Below, piece by piece: positions 41,300 through 54,500 of a stretch of DNA of 64,000 nucleotides. The stretch covers positions 21,121,001 to 21,185,000 of the forward strand of contig NC_067201.1 of assembly GCF_000699445.3 (NCBI RefSeq). Reading direction: 5' to 3'. Source of the DNA: Schistosoma haematobium. Its lineage: Eukaryota; Platyhelminthes; Trematoda; Strigeidida; Schistosomatidae. Under the pieces are notes generated by a model. It worked only from the letters and a program-made list of their open reading frames with translations. It was not told the origin of the DNA and did no database searches. The position numbers were made by a program, and so were the translations under genes. Each line of letters begins with the position of its first letter. Within the stretch, counting starts at the first letter, position 1.

Positions 41300-41890
41300 G
41301 GACGAGTGTTCTGTGTGGCAGTTCGTTCCGTTCTACTTTATAGCTGCGAAACGTGGCCATTAAGAGTAGAAGATACGCGGAAGTTACTAGTATTTGACCA
41401 AGGATGTCTTAGGAATATTGCTCGCATCTGTTGGGATCATTAGTTAAGTAATAATGAGGTTAGAAACAAGGTATTACGGAATGATCGTAAATCAGTTAAT
41501 GAGATTGTGAATCTTCATCGACTAAGATGGTTGGGTCACGTGTCACGTATGCCTGAACACCGACTACCAAGATGTGCAATGCTGAATAGTGTTGGGGATG
41601 GTTAAAAGAAAGTTAGAGGGCGGTCAAACCGAAACGTGGCATCAGTTCACAAATTCACTAACTTCTAGTTTTAGCCATGTTGGTAGATGCAGACTACTTG
41701 GTTGGGATCCGCGTGATTATAGTAACCAATGGTTTGAGACTCTGAGTGATATGGCTCAGAATCGATAAAAGTAGTGTCGGTGTATACACTCTTTGTCTTC
41801 CTTTAAACTATAAGATTAAAATCGCTTTATATCTTTCTTTCTACGAAATAATTCTATCTTCCTATACTATGTCCTTATATGCAATCTATA
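41300..41890 (+). mobile_element. RTE-like LINE 3' part (TGAC family)
   Basis: Broken frames read VRSVLLYSCETWPLRVEDTR, LLVFDQGCLRNIARICW, LHRLRWLGHVSRMPEHRLPR. 5'-truncated; terminal repeat not preserved. Confidence 0.75.
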
Positions 41891-42139
41891 TATGATAACT
41901 GAATCGAAATACAATATTGTTCGTTTATATCTGTGTTGTTCTAAATTATAGTGTGAGAAAGTTTTGCAAAAATTAATTTAATTCCATCAAACTTACATAC
42001 ACATTTTCACTGTTTTTTCCTGAATTTTTATACGAAAATTATGAAATAACTCTTTCCAATTTAATTGTTCAAATTTTTCTATTCTAATATGTAAATAGAT
42101 AAAAATAAAAAAAGAGATTACATAATACTAACGATTGAT

Positions 42140-42305
42140 TTCACTGGTTGAAATCATGAGACAATTGAAGCTGGACCACCATGGAAAACCTGGAAGCACT
42201 GGACGGCCGTTTCGTCTAGTATGGGACTGTTCAGCAGTGCCCATCCACGATCCCGCACCCCGCAAGATTCGAACCCAATGGTGTACGGTGGAGCAACTTC
42301 GTGGA
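42140..42305 (-). mobile_element. Family B SINE with almost complete hammerhead
   Basis: Minus strand 42240-42193: stem I GGGCACTG/CAGTGC, core CTGAACA (G8 of CTGANGA is C), loop of stem II, GAAAC, GGCC stem III loop. Loss of G8, the general base/acid position, should kill cleavage. Confidence 0.7.
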
Positions 42306-42329
42306 TTGGTTGAAGTTAGACATTAACAC

Positions 42330-42560
42330 TGTTGGATGCCAGCCGGCTTGGTAGTCTAGTTGGTTAAGTGCCTGGCGCGAGACTGATAGGTCCTGAGTTC
42401 GAATCTCGCAGGGTGCGGGATCGTGGATGCGCAATGCTGAGCAGTCTCATAATGAACAAAACCGCCGTCCGGTGCTTCCAGGTTTTCCATGGTGGTCTAG
42501 CTTCAATTGACTCATGATTTCAACTAGTGAAATTTCTAAGAATCTTCACAAAACCCATTC
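42330..42560 (+). mobile_element. Family B SINE
   Basis: GGCTTGGTAGTCTAGTTGGT (A box), TGAGTTCGAATCTCGCAG (B box), decayed ribozyme (CTGAGCAGTCTCATAATG), tail to ACAAAACCCATTCTGA. Faces the copy at 42140. Confidence 0.7.
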
Positions 42561-42699
42561 TGATACTAATAATGATTGAAATGAAGACAAAAAAAGTTAA
42601 ATAAACGAAAAACATGACAATGTTATAACTTTTATTTTCCAAAAAAAAGAATTAAATCTACGAGTTTATCTATTTATCTACACATCTATCTGATTCTAA

Positions 42700-42800
42700 T
42701 TTGATGAAGTTTTGTTCTCTCAGCTGGATGGTTTAGTCGTGAAGCTTTCATCATTCTTCTGAACGGCATCTTCAGCATAAACTTCAGGTAAAAGTGAAGT
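42700..42800 (+). repeat. Repeat D
   Basis: GAAGTTTTGTTCTCTCAGCT, CATTCTTCTGAACGGCATCT. Confidence 0.55.
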
Positions 42801-43459
42801 GTTCGAGTTTTTCATTCATTAAATACTTGGACAGCAGAAGACGGCTATTATACGCAGTATGCTTGAAATAGTGACATTAAAAAACTGATGTGTGTATCTC
42901 AATATTTTGGTGATACATTTGCTTCTTCAACTTTTTTAAATTTGCTAATTCTTATCTTCTATAACGTATACCAGTCAAATTCTAAATCATTTAATATTTG
43001 GATCATACATACTCCATAATGATAATTTGCCAACAAGGATACTAAATATCTATTTTTATACGTCTTTAACGACAAACTTAAAACAATATTGAAAACACAT
43101 GTGTTGAAAATAAAAATAATATATTTGTAACAATCAACCCAATGCTCAATTTATTCGAAATTATCAAATCAAACCTTGGTAATGACACCTACATGTGTTG
43201 AAGTTGTAAATTTAAAGCAAACGAAACGTTAAAACTCATGAGGTTGAGTAGATTGGATAAACTATTATCCTTGGATAACATTATTTGATATTCACTTCAC
43301 TGTGTATCTTATGGTTCTTGATCAAAAAAACAGTATTATCATGGATCAGTCACTTTTTTCATTTTATTCTGTATAAGAGCATACGTATATTGGATGTTTA
43401 AACTCATTACACTGGGTTTATATGCACTTACGTACAATTAAATCATTACAGTAGCCTTC

Positions 43460-43464
43460 ACTAC
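43460..43464. repeat. 5-base TSD of solo LTR
   Basis: ACTAC here and at 43822-43826. Confidence 0.75.
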
Positions 43465-43683
43465 TGTTATAACGCTCGGTTTTACTTCTTCCAATATTAT
43501 AACGGTTGGGTTTCCACGTTTACACATATAGGGCGTTAATTTACCCTCCCAGTGTCTATTCTACAGGACGTCAACACAATTCAGATCAAGAACACGTGAT
43601 TAGCCTGACCATAATGTAGATAGATTTCCACACCAAAACCCGACACAATCCAACAACAATGAACAATCAATAATAAGTGAGTT

Positions 43684-43726
<43 letters not shown>

Positions 43727-43821
43727 GGACAGGGAATATATAACTCATCTGACACCTGTCAGACTATCTACATGTCTGACTAAGCAGATAACCAACCATT
43801 ATCACTCTCGCCCACACAACA
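43465..43821 (+). mobile_element. Solo LTR
   Basis: 357 bases beginning TGTTATAACGC and ending CACACAACA (TG...CA), flanked by the 5-base TSD ACTAC. Contains a (TAA)n run at about 43685-43727. A second copy is at 51251. No pol motif lies nearby, so it is a solo LTR; the family (gypsy or BEL-like) cannot be told. Confidence 0.7.
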
Positions 43822-43919
43822 ACTACCTACCAAAAATGTGTACATTACTAAAGCTCTAAATTGTATCATTTAACATTGTGTATTAGTCTACGTCACAGGA
43901 TTGGAAACAAGCCACTCAC

Positions 43920-44119
43920 CTTTTCGCTAAATCTTTAAACTCGTTTGTCAAACATTCAAAGTCATCCTCCATTTTCTTCATGAATGAATGAATGTTAGTA
44001 CTGACGGCGTTGTTTTCATCTGTTTCAAATGAGCATGTTTCTTTCAACAATAAAATGGAGCTATCAATCTGATCTTCCTGTAAAGTATTTGAAACCATCT
44101 CAGGACTACTCGAAAAAAC
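43920..44119 (-). CDS. Unrecognised gene, exon block 7
   Basis: VFSSSPEMVSNTLQEDQIDS...FMKKMEDDFECLTNEFKDLA. Acceptor TATTTTCCAG, donor GTGAGT. Phase 0 in, phase 2 out. Confidence 0.7.
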
Positions 44120-47100
44120 CTGGAAAATAGAAATTCAACGATGTTTGCAAAAAGAGTACAGCCAGCATCCGTCGTGTAGCGTATATCTATTGAACCCGTC
44201 TCTTATTTTGGAATAAATAAAGCATTATCTGCTTGCCGAGATTTCGATACAACTATACAGTCTACAAATTTTTATAGACGTCTGAAAACATAGACTTTCT
44301 AAAACAGGAAATTTTTATTTATGACCCAATTACTTTTTAGGAATCATGATTCGATCGTATGGATGAAGCTATTGACTATCAAGATCTCTAGACCTAAATG
44401 GGTTATATGTTGGTATTAGTTTCCAAGAAATATCTACAGTTTTACGAGTAGTGATATCTTTAATAAGATTTAAATCAGAATCGGAATTAGTGCTGTTACC
44501 GATGAGACAACTGAATTTCTATAGAACTAAATAATTATGCTAACTGATTACCGGCTAGTAACTAGTGTCAATTGTTAATCGACACGGTAAGCTGATCAGA
44601 AGTAGCTTAATAAGAAGTTCGATTGATGGCAATCAGAAGTGACCTGAAGGACAAGTGCATTTCATTAGCTAAGAAATGGATTGATTTCCTATGGGGTAGA
44701 GTTGCATATACATAAATGAATATTTTTGCACTTTATTTGGTAGCCCAGTATATTTTGTCGTTCACTCTTGTGTTTTTGCTCAGGCAGTCAGTTGAAGGGG
44801 TTAGTGTGTAGCACGCCGTGCATCAGTATCATATTTTGGACACCGCTCGTCACGACATAATTCAGATTCTATCAGTCATGATGCATCGTCACCGCTCGCT
44901 CGAGTAGCCTGGTATCGCTCTCTGTATGCAAAGTTCAGTTTTCTACTCATCCTGTTTTCATTGGTGCTAAAACCGTTGATCATATAGCCCAGTGCATGGT
45001 ATCTTATACAGACATAAATAATGTATGACCTGGCATAGACGATAATGGTCTCGAGTTGCCTTACCACTGTGAAGTCAACTTGATAAGAAGTATAGCAAAG
45101 GACTGGCAATAATCATATTGTCAATGATATTATACTCCAACCATATATAAAGTAACTCTGTTTAGAGCCTTTAATATGTTTGTAAACGTCTTAAGGAGAT
45201 CAATGTTCTACAGATAATCTTAGAATACAGACTAGATGAATAAATGAAGACCAAGCAGCTGAAATAGAAGACATGACATTCCTGAGTAGAGGTTGGATGA
45301 TGAAATCAATTGGTCAGTGCCTTAGTATCTTTAGACGTCCCTCGCTGTATGTAGTTACTCGATAGATCAGTAAGACCCTGAATTTAACGTATTAAGTTCA
45401 AATAACCTAAAAACCATAATAAATTTTGTTTATGCATAACATGTCTCTATCCTAACTAGTAGTCATCATAGTCTAATAGTATACCAAATCCTAGAAGCTA
45501 ACCTATTTCGACGGAATCATAAAAGGCTTGCAAATGTAAATCAAGCTCTTAAGTATGAATGAATTTATTTGGAAACAACGTTTTTTCTAATGCTTTAAGT
45601 AATTTAAATATCTAGAGAATAATTTGATGAGAAATAGTAATTAAGATCAGTTATCACGTCAGCGTGAAAAAAAAGCTGTATATTATATTCGTTATCTAGA
45701 CAATTAAAGCACTTTTATCTACAGTTTGGTCGGATCAGAAAGAATTTTCATTGTTTAATCAATGAAAAACGATGAAAATCTTTTACATACATTGATGGTA
45801 TTTGAATACAACAAAATAACAATTTACATATCACGAATAAGTTAGGCGCTTTAACACCTTAAGTGTAACAAAACTAATGAGGTTTGGTACAAAAAGTGCG
45901 GATTAAAGAAATGGGTTAGTTTGAACTTATTTTCAACTTATTAAAGAGGTTACCATCAATAATTATCTGCTAAAATGATGACACTTAACTCTAATTAAAG
46001 GTCGGAACTATGAGGACGTTTTATGTAGTATATAGACAAGTGTTGATATCAAATTAATATTCACTTCTAAGAGAGTAAAGTTAAACTAGGCTGATTTCAG
46101 AGACGGTTCTCTAAGGAATAGTGTTACCTTTGTGGGTGTACTTTTAATTCCAGGTGATCGGCAAACAATCTGATTTTGCATTATTTCCTCACTCCTTGGC
46201 AAATTAGGTCCAAGCCAAAGTAATAAAGATTCTAGTTCTTTTTTCACTGTTTCGCGAACTCGACCATCCAGCCCTTTTAGGAAAGTCATTCAAAATAGCA
46301 TACATCTGACATAGAAATTTCACATTATGAAAAAATATCGCACATTATTTCATTCAGATTTATTTTATGTCTCAGATTTGTGTTTAACAACAATTAAGAA
46401 TCTATTCACTTTGTTGCGGATTCGACATGTTTAAAAAATGGGTATTATTCCGTTTAGATTATGTTAAGGTTGACCAAGCAAGACAAGAACAGTCTTCGAT
46501 ATTAGTCAGCATTAATTACAACTCTAAACAAGTTAAATATTAAACAATATGGCAGCAAAGTTCAGCATCCAGTTTGTGGTCAAGTTTTAATTCAATAGTA
46601 AGTTACTGTTTACTAGCAAAACAAACGCACTTTGAGCTGGGATAATTTCTGTTTCCTTATTTTATCTTTATGGTGTTACAAAGGATACTTTACCAAGCAT
46701 GTACACAAAAGCAATGGACTTTTGTACAGCTTTATTGAATGCTTTTCTACTAAGTGATTCGTTTATATAAAAAATGTGTTAGAGAAGTGTATGGACAAAA
46801 TATGCTGATTTTTCAATTGCACATTGTTTCAAGTGGCACACATTTGTAGTTTTACTCACGTTCGTATTGGAAGACGTTACTGGTTAATGCGTTGTCAAAA
46901 CTCCAAATACCTGCGGCATCTTCACCCTCTTGTCTGGAAAAATCCGTATTTATTGTGAACATATTTTGTCTAAAAATTTTATTAACTTTATCAATAATAC
47001 ATCATGGTACGTGTGATATCCATATTAAGTAGTAAATGCCTAATTATATCTCCATAAGGAGATCTATGATGTCAGAAACATACAAGCTTTAAGTTCATCT

Positions 47101-50100
47101 ACTAAAATATTGATAAATGAAGACACTCAGGACTTCGTTCGAATTGTGTAAGTAGCTTGCAACATATGTCCATGCAATCAATTCCAAGTTTTAAGTGAAA
47201 GTGTATACGAAATGATAAAAATTATATGGAAATGATGATTTACTTGTAAAGAGTATGTCTAATCTAATTCATCTTTCTGGAACCCTCATGAAAAGAAAGA
47301 AGTAGATAATTGTAAAGATTTTTTCTATTTATAAAATAAAATTCCTTAAGAATGTGTCAAATTTTTGATAGCCCATAAAAACAAAGCAAAGATGCTAAAA
47401 CCTACGTTGGTAAAGTAGTACGGATATCGACAGCTAAAGTTTGAAACTTGGACTTCTAAAATGGAGTTTTCGAAATAGAATATCTCCCCTGTAATCATTT
47501 AAAGAATGGGTATAATGGTTTATTTCAGATTGAATATATAGATTGGTGTATTGTTTTGCATGTCTGTCGTTAACAGCCACGTGTTCAAAAGTTTTAAAGA
47601 GCTACAACAACACGTTGCCCATGCTATGACCGTAGTTTGCAGTGAATTCAAGTATATAGATTGTTGTGGACTGCCCATATAACTTAGTTCAAATATTTAA
47701 AGAAGTGTTAGTCCATGTTATTCTCATCATTATTTGCTTAGGAGCCCCATACAAATACTTTACTCCGAACTTTTCATACGAAAAATACCTATAGGTTTTA
47801 TTTATTTATTTTAAAACATAGATATTGGTACAAGGAGGCGCCAAATACATATGCACCATACAAATCTCATTCAATATGTGTGAGGGCTGTGATAGTGCCC
47901 GGGTGCCCAAACCGAAACAGGTGGTTTTCTTAAGGGACCACACCCGGTACCTTCGACCCGAAGGTCTGATCCACAAGGCAGTGGAGCATCGTATGGAGAT
48001 GCAGTCCGATGGTGGCCGGTGACCAACGGTTGGTTCATACACCATTTGTTCCCGCAGGATACTGGAGCCCATGTGCACCATTGGTTTGGAATTCAGCTAA
48101 GGCGCCGGACATTTGCTTTTCGTCCTCTCATTTTCGTAAACAACACTCGTGGTGCGAGAAGGCAGCGAGTAGAACTTCCCTGGCAGAGGCTATATACGCG
48201 TGGCCATGTGAGAGCATTTCGAGAGGGAGAGCGGAATCTCCCCAGTCTCGGCCGTACCAGGACATTTGGGGTTAGGTTAGACACAAACCTATTGTAGCGG
48301 TAAATAAATCCCCAAAACAAATAGCACTAAGTTTTCGACATTGGATGCTGACCATATGTTTTAGTGGACTCATCTAGCTGAAGGCGCTCGGTCAGGCATC
48401 CGCACCAGATCACGTGTGGTAACGCCGTGCTCAACATCTACCAGATTAGATCAGAGAATTCCGATATATTGGTCATCGCCAAATATACTCTTCCGATCTC
48501 CTCGACTCTGTCTTTTGATTTCTCTGGGCGGGAACGAAATATATTAGAAGGTGTTACTGGTAGAAGCGTTGTCAAACACTGAATACCTGTGACATCATCA
48601 CTATTAATAAATGTTGAATAGTTATACTCATCGAGCCTACAGTAGTTGACAAGAAATAATGATAAATAGGGTGTTTGAAACAAGCTGTATGGCATGCTTT
48701 GCTTACCCTCTATCTCAGAAGCATTGAATTTCAGCAGGAAGTCAACCTGTAGTAGTTGTCACAAAAGCACGGATTGTTACCTGTGATCTTAGCAACTTAA
48801 GATTATTACGAATGAGAGTACACTGGTTTCTAAGCTCATGAAATTAAGCATTTAGAGGTTACTTTATGAGACTGTTATCTGTGTTACTTCGTTTGGTGGC
48901 TTCTTGTGAACTGAGAAAGGACGTATTTAGTGAACCGGAAGATGATTCAGTTAGAGACGTTTTCAGCGAATCACCATTCTGTTACAACGAAAATTCCAGT
49001 ATTAGTATAATATGCAATTTCATACCTTGTTCGAGCAATTATCTTTGATTTTTGACCAAGACTTAGTGTCATCATTTTCTTCATCTTTAGCATACTCGCG
49101 TAGGAACTTCGAAAATCTGTCAGACAGTGGTGAGATGTTGTTAAATGCTTGATAAGAGCGATTAACTGTCCCGTTTTTCCGTGAGACTAATTAAGACTTA
49201 CATATGTCATCTTGCGAACAAAACGAACTCATTCCCACGATTACAGAAAATACTTTTGAATAGCCGCACGTAGTGGGGACACAAAAACATACTCAAAATT
49301 GACGGATTGTATCGTAGCATTTATTATTTTTTGTACGAGGTTTTCTCAGAGTGAACTTATGCGCTCAAGGTTTAAAACTATTGACAGCACTAGAAGGATA
49401 TACGAAGGTATTACAGCACTTAAATCGCTAGATATTCAAATGGTTGTGGACAGAATGAAAGAAGCTTTCGCTCAACGGGCTTCCGTGTCTAGTAGCAGTG
49501 GATCACCGACACCTCCATGCAAGAACCTAGGCATATTAACGATAATAGAGGAAAAAGTAATGGGTAAATCATAGTAAGATATTATCCTTAGTCATTAATA
49601 ATAGGTCAAGTTTCCTCTTAAAGAAATCCTGGTATGTAACTTGGACTAGCTTAGCCGGCAGCGAATTCCAGCATTTGAATTCTCTTAAGGAGTATAAGTC
49701 GTGTCTGCAAACCGTACTGCTGTGCTGCCCCTAGTTTCTGGGTGCTACCCCTTAGGTTTGTGTTGGAGCTAAACTTAAGTAGGTGTTGCGTAGCAGTTTC
49801 ACTTTGTAAAAGACAAGAGGTCCGTTAGCCTGTGTTAGTCCTGGCAGTGATGGTCTCTCACTTGATACAACTTTCTTTTGAAAGAGTCGACAAATGGAGC
49901 TTCAATCACGTGTTGAAATAATGAATTCCATTTGTCGATGGTTCGATGGGAAGTTCAATAATCAGCTGACAAGTAATTTGTTCTGGGCTTGAAGGCTATT
50001 GAGGAGTGTCCTTGCAACTTCTCTGTTTTGGAAGGCAAGAAGCGCTTTAGATGCAAGTTTACCACTGAGTAATTTAAAAACTGTGATCAAGTCACCTCTG

Positions 50101-51495
50101 GTTCTTCTATATGACAGCCGAAATAGGTTGAGTTCAGACAATTGAACATCATTTAAGAGCTGTGCTAATCCGGGAATCGACTTAGTTGCAGTTCTTTGAA
50201 CGTTTTTCTACTGCCCACTGTCAGATTTTAGGCAGGCGCTAGTCGTTTGCATGCAGTAATCGAGTTTAGGACAAACTAATACCGTATACGAAGTCGAAAA
50301 AGTTTTAGCATCGGCATGAGTAACGGCCGTGCGTATTGACCATAAGATTCTAAAGCCTTTGGCGGCTGTTGCACGGCCATGTGCATTAGTCCTTAAGTAT
50401 TGGCCAATGAAGACTTCTAATTCAGTACGTCTGGAAAACTGTGATTAACCGTGTATATCTGTACCTTGATGACCAATATGCATCATAATGGATTTGGAAG
50501 CATCTACGGGCAACTTCCAAATCTAAGACTTATCAGATAATTTTTTCAGGTCATTTCAAAGCTCCAAACTATTACCTCTACTTTTTATCGCTCTCCATAT
50601 CTTGACATCGTCAGTACATAACAAAACCAATGGTGTTAGGACCAGTTTGAGGATAATTGAGATTTGCCACTATTGTTATCTACTAGTGATGTATTATTAC
50701 TGTCTCCGCATAATGATTGAACATTTATTCTCTTCTTAGCCCTATGGTTTATATACGCGTATAAGCGTTTAGAGTATCCTATAGACTCTCTAACAAGTTT
50801 TTCTTCGTAAGTCTTTTTGGACTTGCGGAGTGTCGAAGTATTTCGAGCTTTCCGATATTGGTCACTATTCAGTGACCTGAATTTCTCCCACATTCTGCTC
50901 TTACGGGGTGGGGTGCAGGCCTCCCTACTGAACTACAGTGGGGAGTTTCTCACTCACTGTTTGGAGGACTAGTCTTTCTTTAACAACATTAGGTCATTTT
51001 CTCTTCTTGGTCTGCACCTATTCATCAACCTAGATTGGAGTAGCAATCACAGACACGTCACACACACTGTAGGATCCTGGATGATACTTAATGACTTGAG
51101 TTTTAAGGCTTTGTTTGTCGTGCTAGAAGCAAGCCTAGTTTTGATACTAGGTTTTTAGGCGTTTCTTTCTCTCTGAAATTTTGAAGGCAGGTACAGAAGA
51201 AAGACTTCCTTTCTTGGGCTTTTTTCTAACAGGCCTCTACATAGGCTGTCTGTTATAACGCTCGGTTTTACTTCTTCCAATGTTATAACGGTTTGGTTTC
51301 CACGTTTACACATATAGGACGTTAATTTACCTTAAACGATTATTTACACTAGATTCCCTCCTAGTGTCTATTCTACAGGACGTCAACACAATTCAGATCA
51401 AGAACACGTGATTAGCCTGACCATAATGTAGATAGATTTCCACACCAAAACCCGACACAATCCAACAACAATGAACAATCAATAATAAGTGAGTT

Positions 51496-51532
<37 letters not shown>

Positions 51533-54500
51533 GGACAGGGAATATATAACTCATCCGACACCTGTCAGACCAACTACATGTCTAACTAAGCAGACGACCA
51601 ATCGCAGTCATTATCGCCCACACTTCATTGTCTCTTCTCCGTTGACCTGTGCATGTCAATAGACTTGTTTGATGTAACTTCACAGTGATTTATGTATCGA
51701 CCAAGCAAGTACCTTTTGATGTGTCTCGAATGAGCTTGCCAATGCTCCTTTAAGCAGCATTCACCATTGCAATGGCATTGAAAAGAAAGCTGTTAGCATC
51801 CGGGCAGCATTGCTGACAAAACCACACGCAACCGTTTTTACTAAACCGCTTGGAAGTCAAAGGCGTTGGACCGTAGAATTATGGTTAACTATGACATAAG
51901 AACTGCTCTAATAATAGACCTAGTTCTAAAATTGCAGATTTGTCATGATGTAACTACCTAATCTATAAGATCTTACGCCGACGTCACATCATATTCTACA
52001 CTGACTCATCGTGTCGCAACAAGTACTAATATATGATGGTAAACAAATTCTGGCTAGAGATAGAACAATTTATTTACTATGAGTAACAGTGAGTTGTATC
52101 GAGCGAACATGTCATCCGATCAATTCGAATTGATTTAATCCATTCTTCCCTCCTTCTCCATCGTTGGATTTTTCTCCGCGTTAAAGGTTGAATGCCTATT
52201 TTCCCAGTTGTCTCCTATTCAGCTTTGAGGATTGTGTAGTTAGGGCACAATGACACTACAAGACTAATGCAAACTTTGCAGTATCATCTTTTGCACTCAT
52301 TACACCGAATGCCGCTTTCCACAGGGTATCAAAAGAATGAGCTTTGGTATTTCCTGTTTTGCATTGTCCAGTTAAATAATCAGAGTTTTTCTAAAACAAG
52401 CTAGACACGAACAATACCTAAAAACAGAATGAACTGATGACCAGAAAAAAGTGAAAAACTAGATTGTTAGAACCATAATTTCAAACAAATACAAAAAAAC
52501 CGATCTACTCAAGAGTACAGATGATAACTCATTTTTGAAAAAACGATACCGTTGGTGAATAATTCAACTGAAATAAATTCAGTTAAAACGACAACTGTAG
52601 TATTGATGGGCAATAAATGATCAAATCAATAAGAATACCACTGTCCTCTTTAAATCGAGCATTTCTCAGTCCATTTCAAGTTTTAAGTTTCAGTTAGTTT
52701 TATATCTTCGTGTTACACGAAATGTGAAGTTCTTGTTTTGTACTCAGTTTAATAGTGACTTTTATTAGGCAAAGTAGATTATAATACTCTCTCTGACATG
52801 TATTTGTAGACTCTCTCCTTATTATCATAGTAAAACAGCCATCTTTGGTAGCTTTGACGTTTATAATCTATCTGTGTTTCGTCACCCATTTACCAGATTT
52901 GTGCTTCCATTTTACACGTATATGTGGACAAAACCCATGTGTTCCTGGAGATACGTATCTGCATAGGGATGGTATTAATGTGATTAAGACATATATCAGT
53001 GTAATGGTATTGAGATGGTGGTATATTTTACGAAAGTGATGCGAATTATCTAAGCATAAGCACTGATGTTCTACTGTCTGAGACTTAACGCTCGTGTGAG
53101 ACTGTCTAACTTTCTGTAGAAAGATGACAAGGTTCTAACAATGCGTTAGGAATAACCATCAGCACGTATACTGGTACCTAAGTTGTTCCACTATTCGGTG
53201 GAACCTCAAAAGCTGAGGAAAGGAGGGAAATGAGCTGTTTTTTAAGTCTCTGAATGGCAATCATGATGAATCCGAACTGCGATAGGCGAGCTGAACAGCT
53301 CCTAACATTATCATCAAAAGTCTTCCAAGTGATCAGGTGAGAGAGCACATGGGAATATACAATCATCCACCATGCCCAATATCGTCAAATGAGACTTATC
53401 TCCTTTATTCTGACAGATACCGGCTTAAGCTATCCATTCGTTCTGTGAAACGAGATAAATGGGAAGACGAATTGATATGTAAAACAGAGAGAGAAAAGAA
53501 GTAGTAAGTGAAATGAATGAGTTTCGAATTACCTTAAATTTTTCTTGGCGCTACTGTGTCGAGTGTTTGTGAGATACACCAACTACAATTAACTGGTAAT
53601 GGTTGAAAGAAACCATAAACACTGAGAGACAGAAATTGACGACCATGAGAATTCAGCAAGCTTATTTGTCTTTCGTAGTCCTTTTGCAGTACTTACTACC
53701 TAGTTGAAAGCCTCATGATGCAATTATTACGAAGCGGAGTAAATTACAAAGAAAACGGTAAACACATACACACCAAATAATCGCACGGACATAAAAATCG
53801 GATCAATAAAATGAATTAATTACGTATATGTAACTGATGCAATTCCAAGATGCACCAAGTATTCAAAAGTTGAAGTAATCAAACTGATACTCCATTTGGA
53901 AAATCTCAGAACTGTCCCACTTTTCCTGATCATTATATGCCCCTAACTGACAATCTTTCCCGGCCGAAGTGACTGCACCGCTTTTATTAGTTAGCTCCAA
54001 GAGGAGACTTGTAAGACATATATGTATTATCATCTCCCACGTGGGCTAGCAGTACCTGATCCATTTCTCCTAGTCTGTCCACTGTCATGGTCACTACATA
54101 TCATCAACTTTTTCCCCACCTGATTTCTATATTTCAAGTCCGTACATTTTTGTCGCCTTACACTGTCCACTTTAACAACTAATTAACTTATTTATGTACT
54201 TACTGCTTACAACAATCGTCTTCTCATAGCATTCGGGTTATCACCTTATTATTTTTTAAAGTGAGGTGGATCACGCGTTTGCCTAGCAATGTGATGGTTA
54301 TTAGTTCTGGAAACCTTAATGCATCGTGATAGATTGTTATGAAATATAGAAGCCAGAAAGTAACTATCATATCGTAGAAAACGAGATGACCTTACTTTGG
54401 CATTCTGTATCTTTCTATAACGATTAATGGTGTTAATATCTATGGTCTTCCTGCTCCCTTCAACAATACTAATCTTCGACGCAATAGCAAGAAGATCCAA

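Noticed and set aside
47806..48320. Four overlapping frames of 65-92 codons
   Set aside because: All fall in non-coding repeat A; the same peptides appear wherever the repeat does.
48866..49048. Plus-strand 60-codon frame
   Set aside because: Antisense to exon blocks 3 and 4 of the minus-strand gene, which have splice sites and consistent phase.
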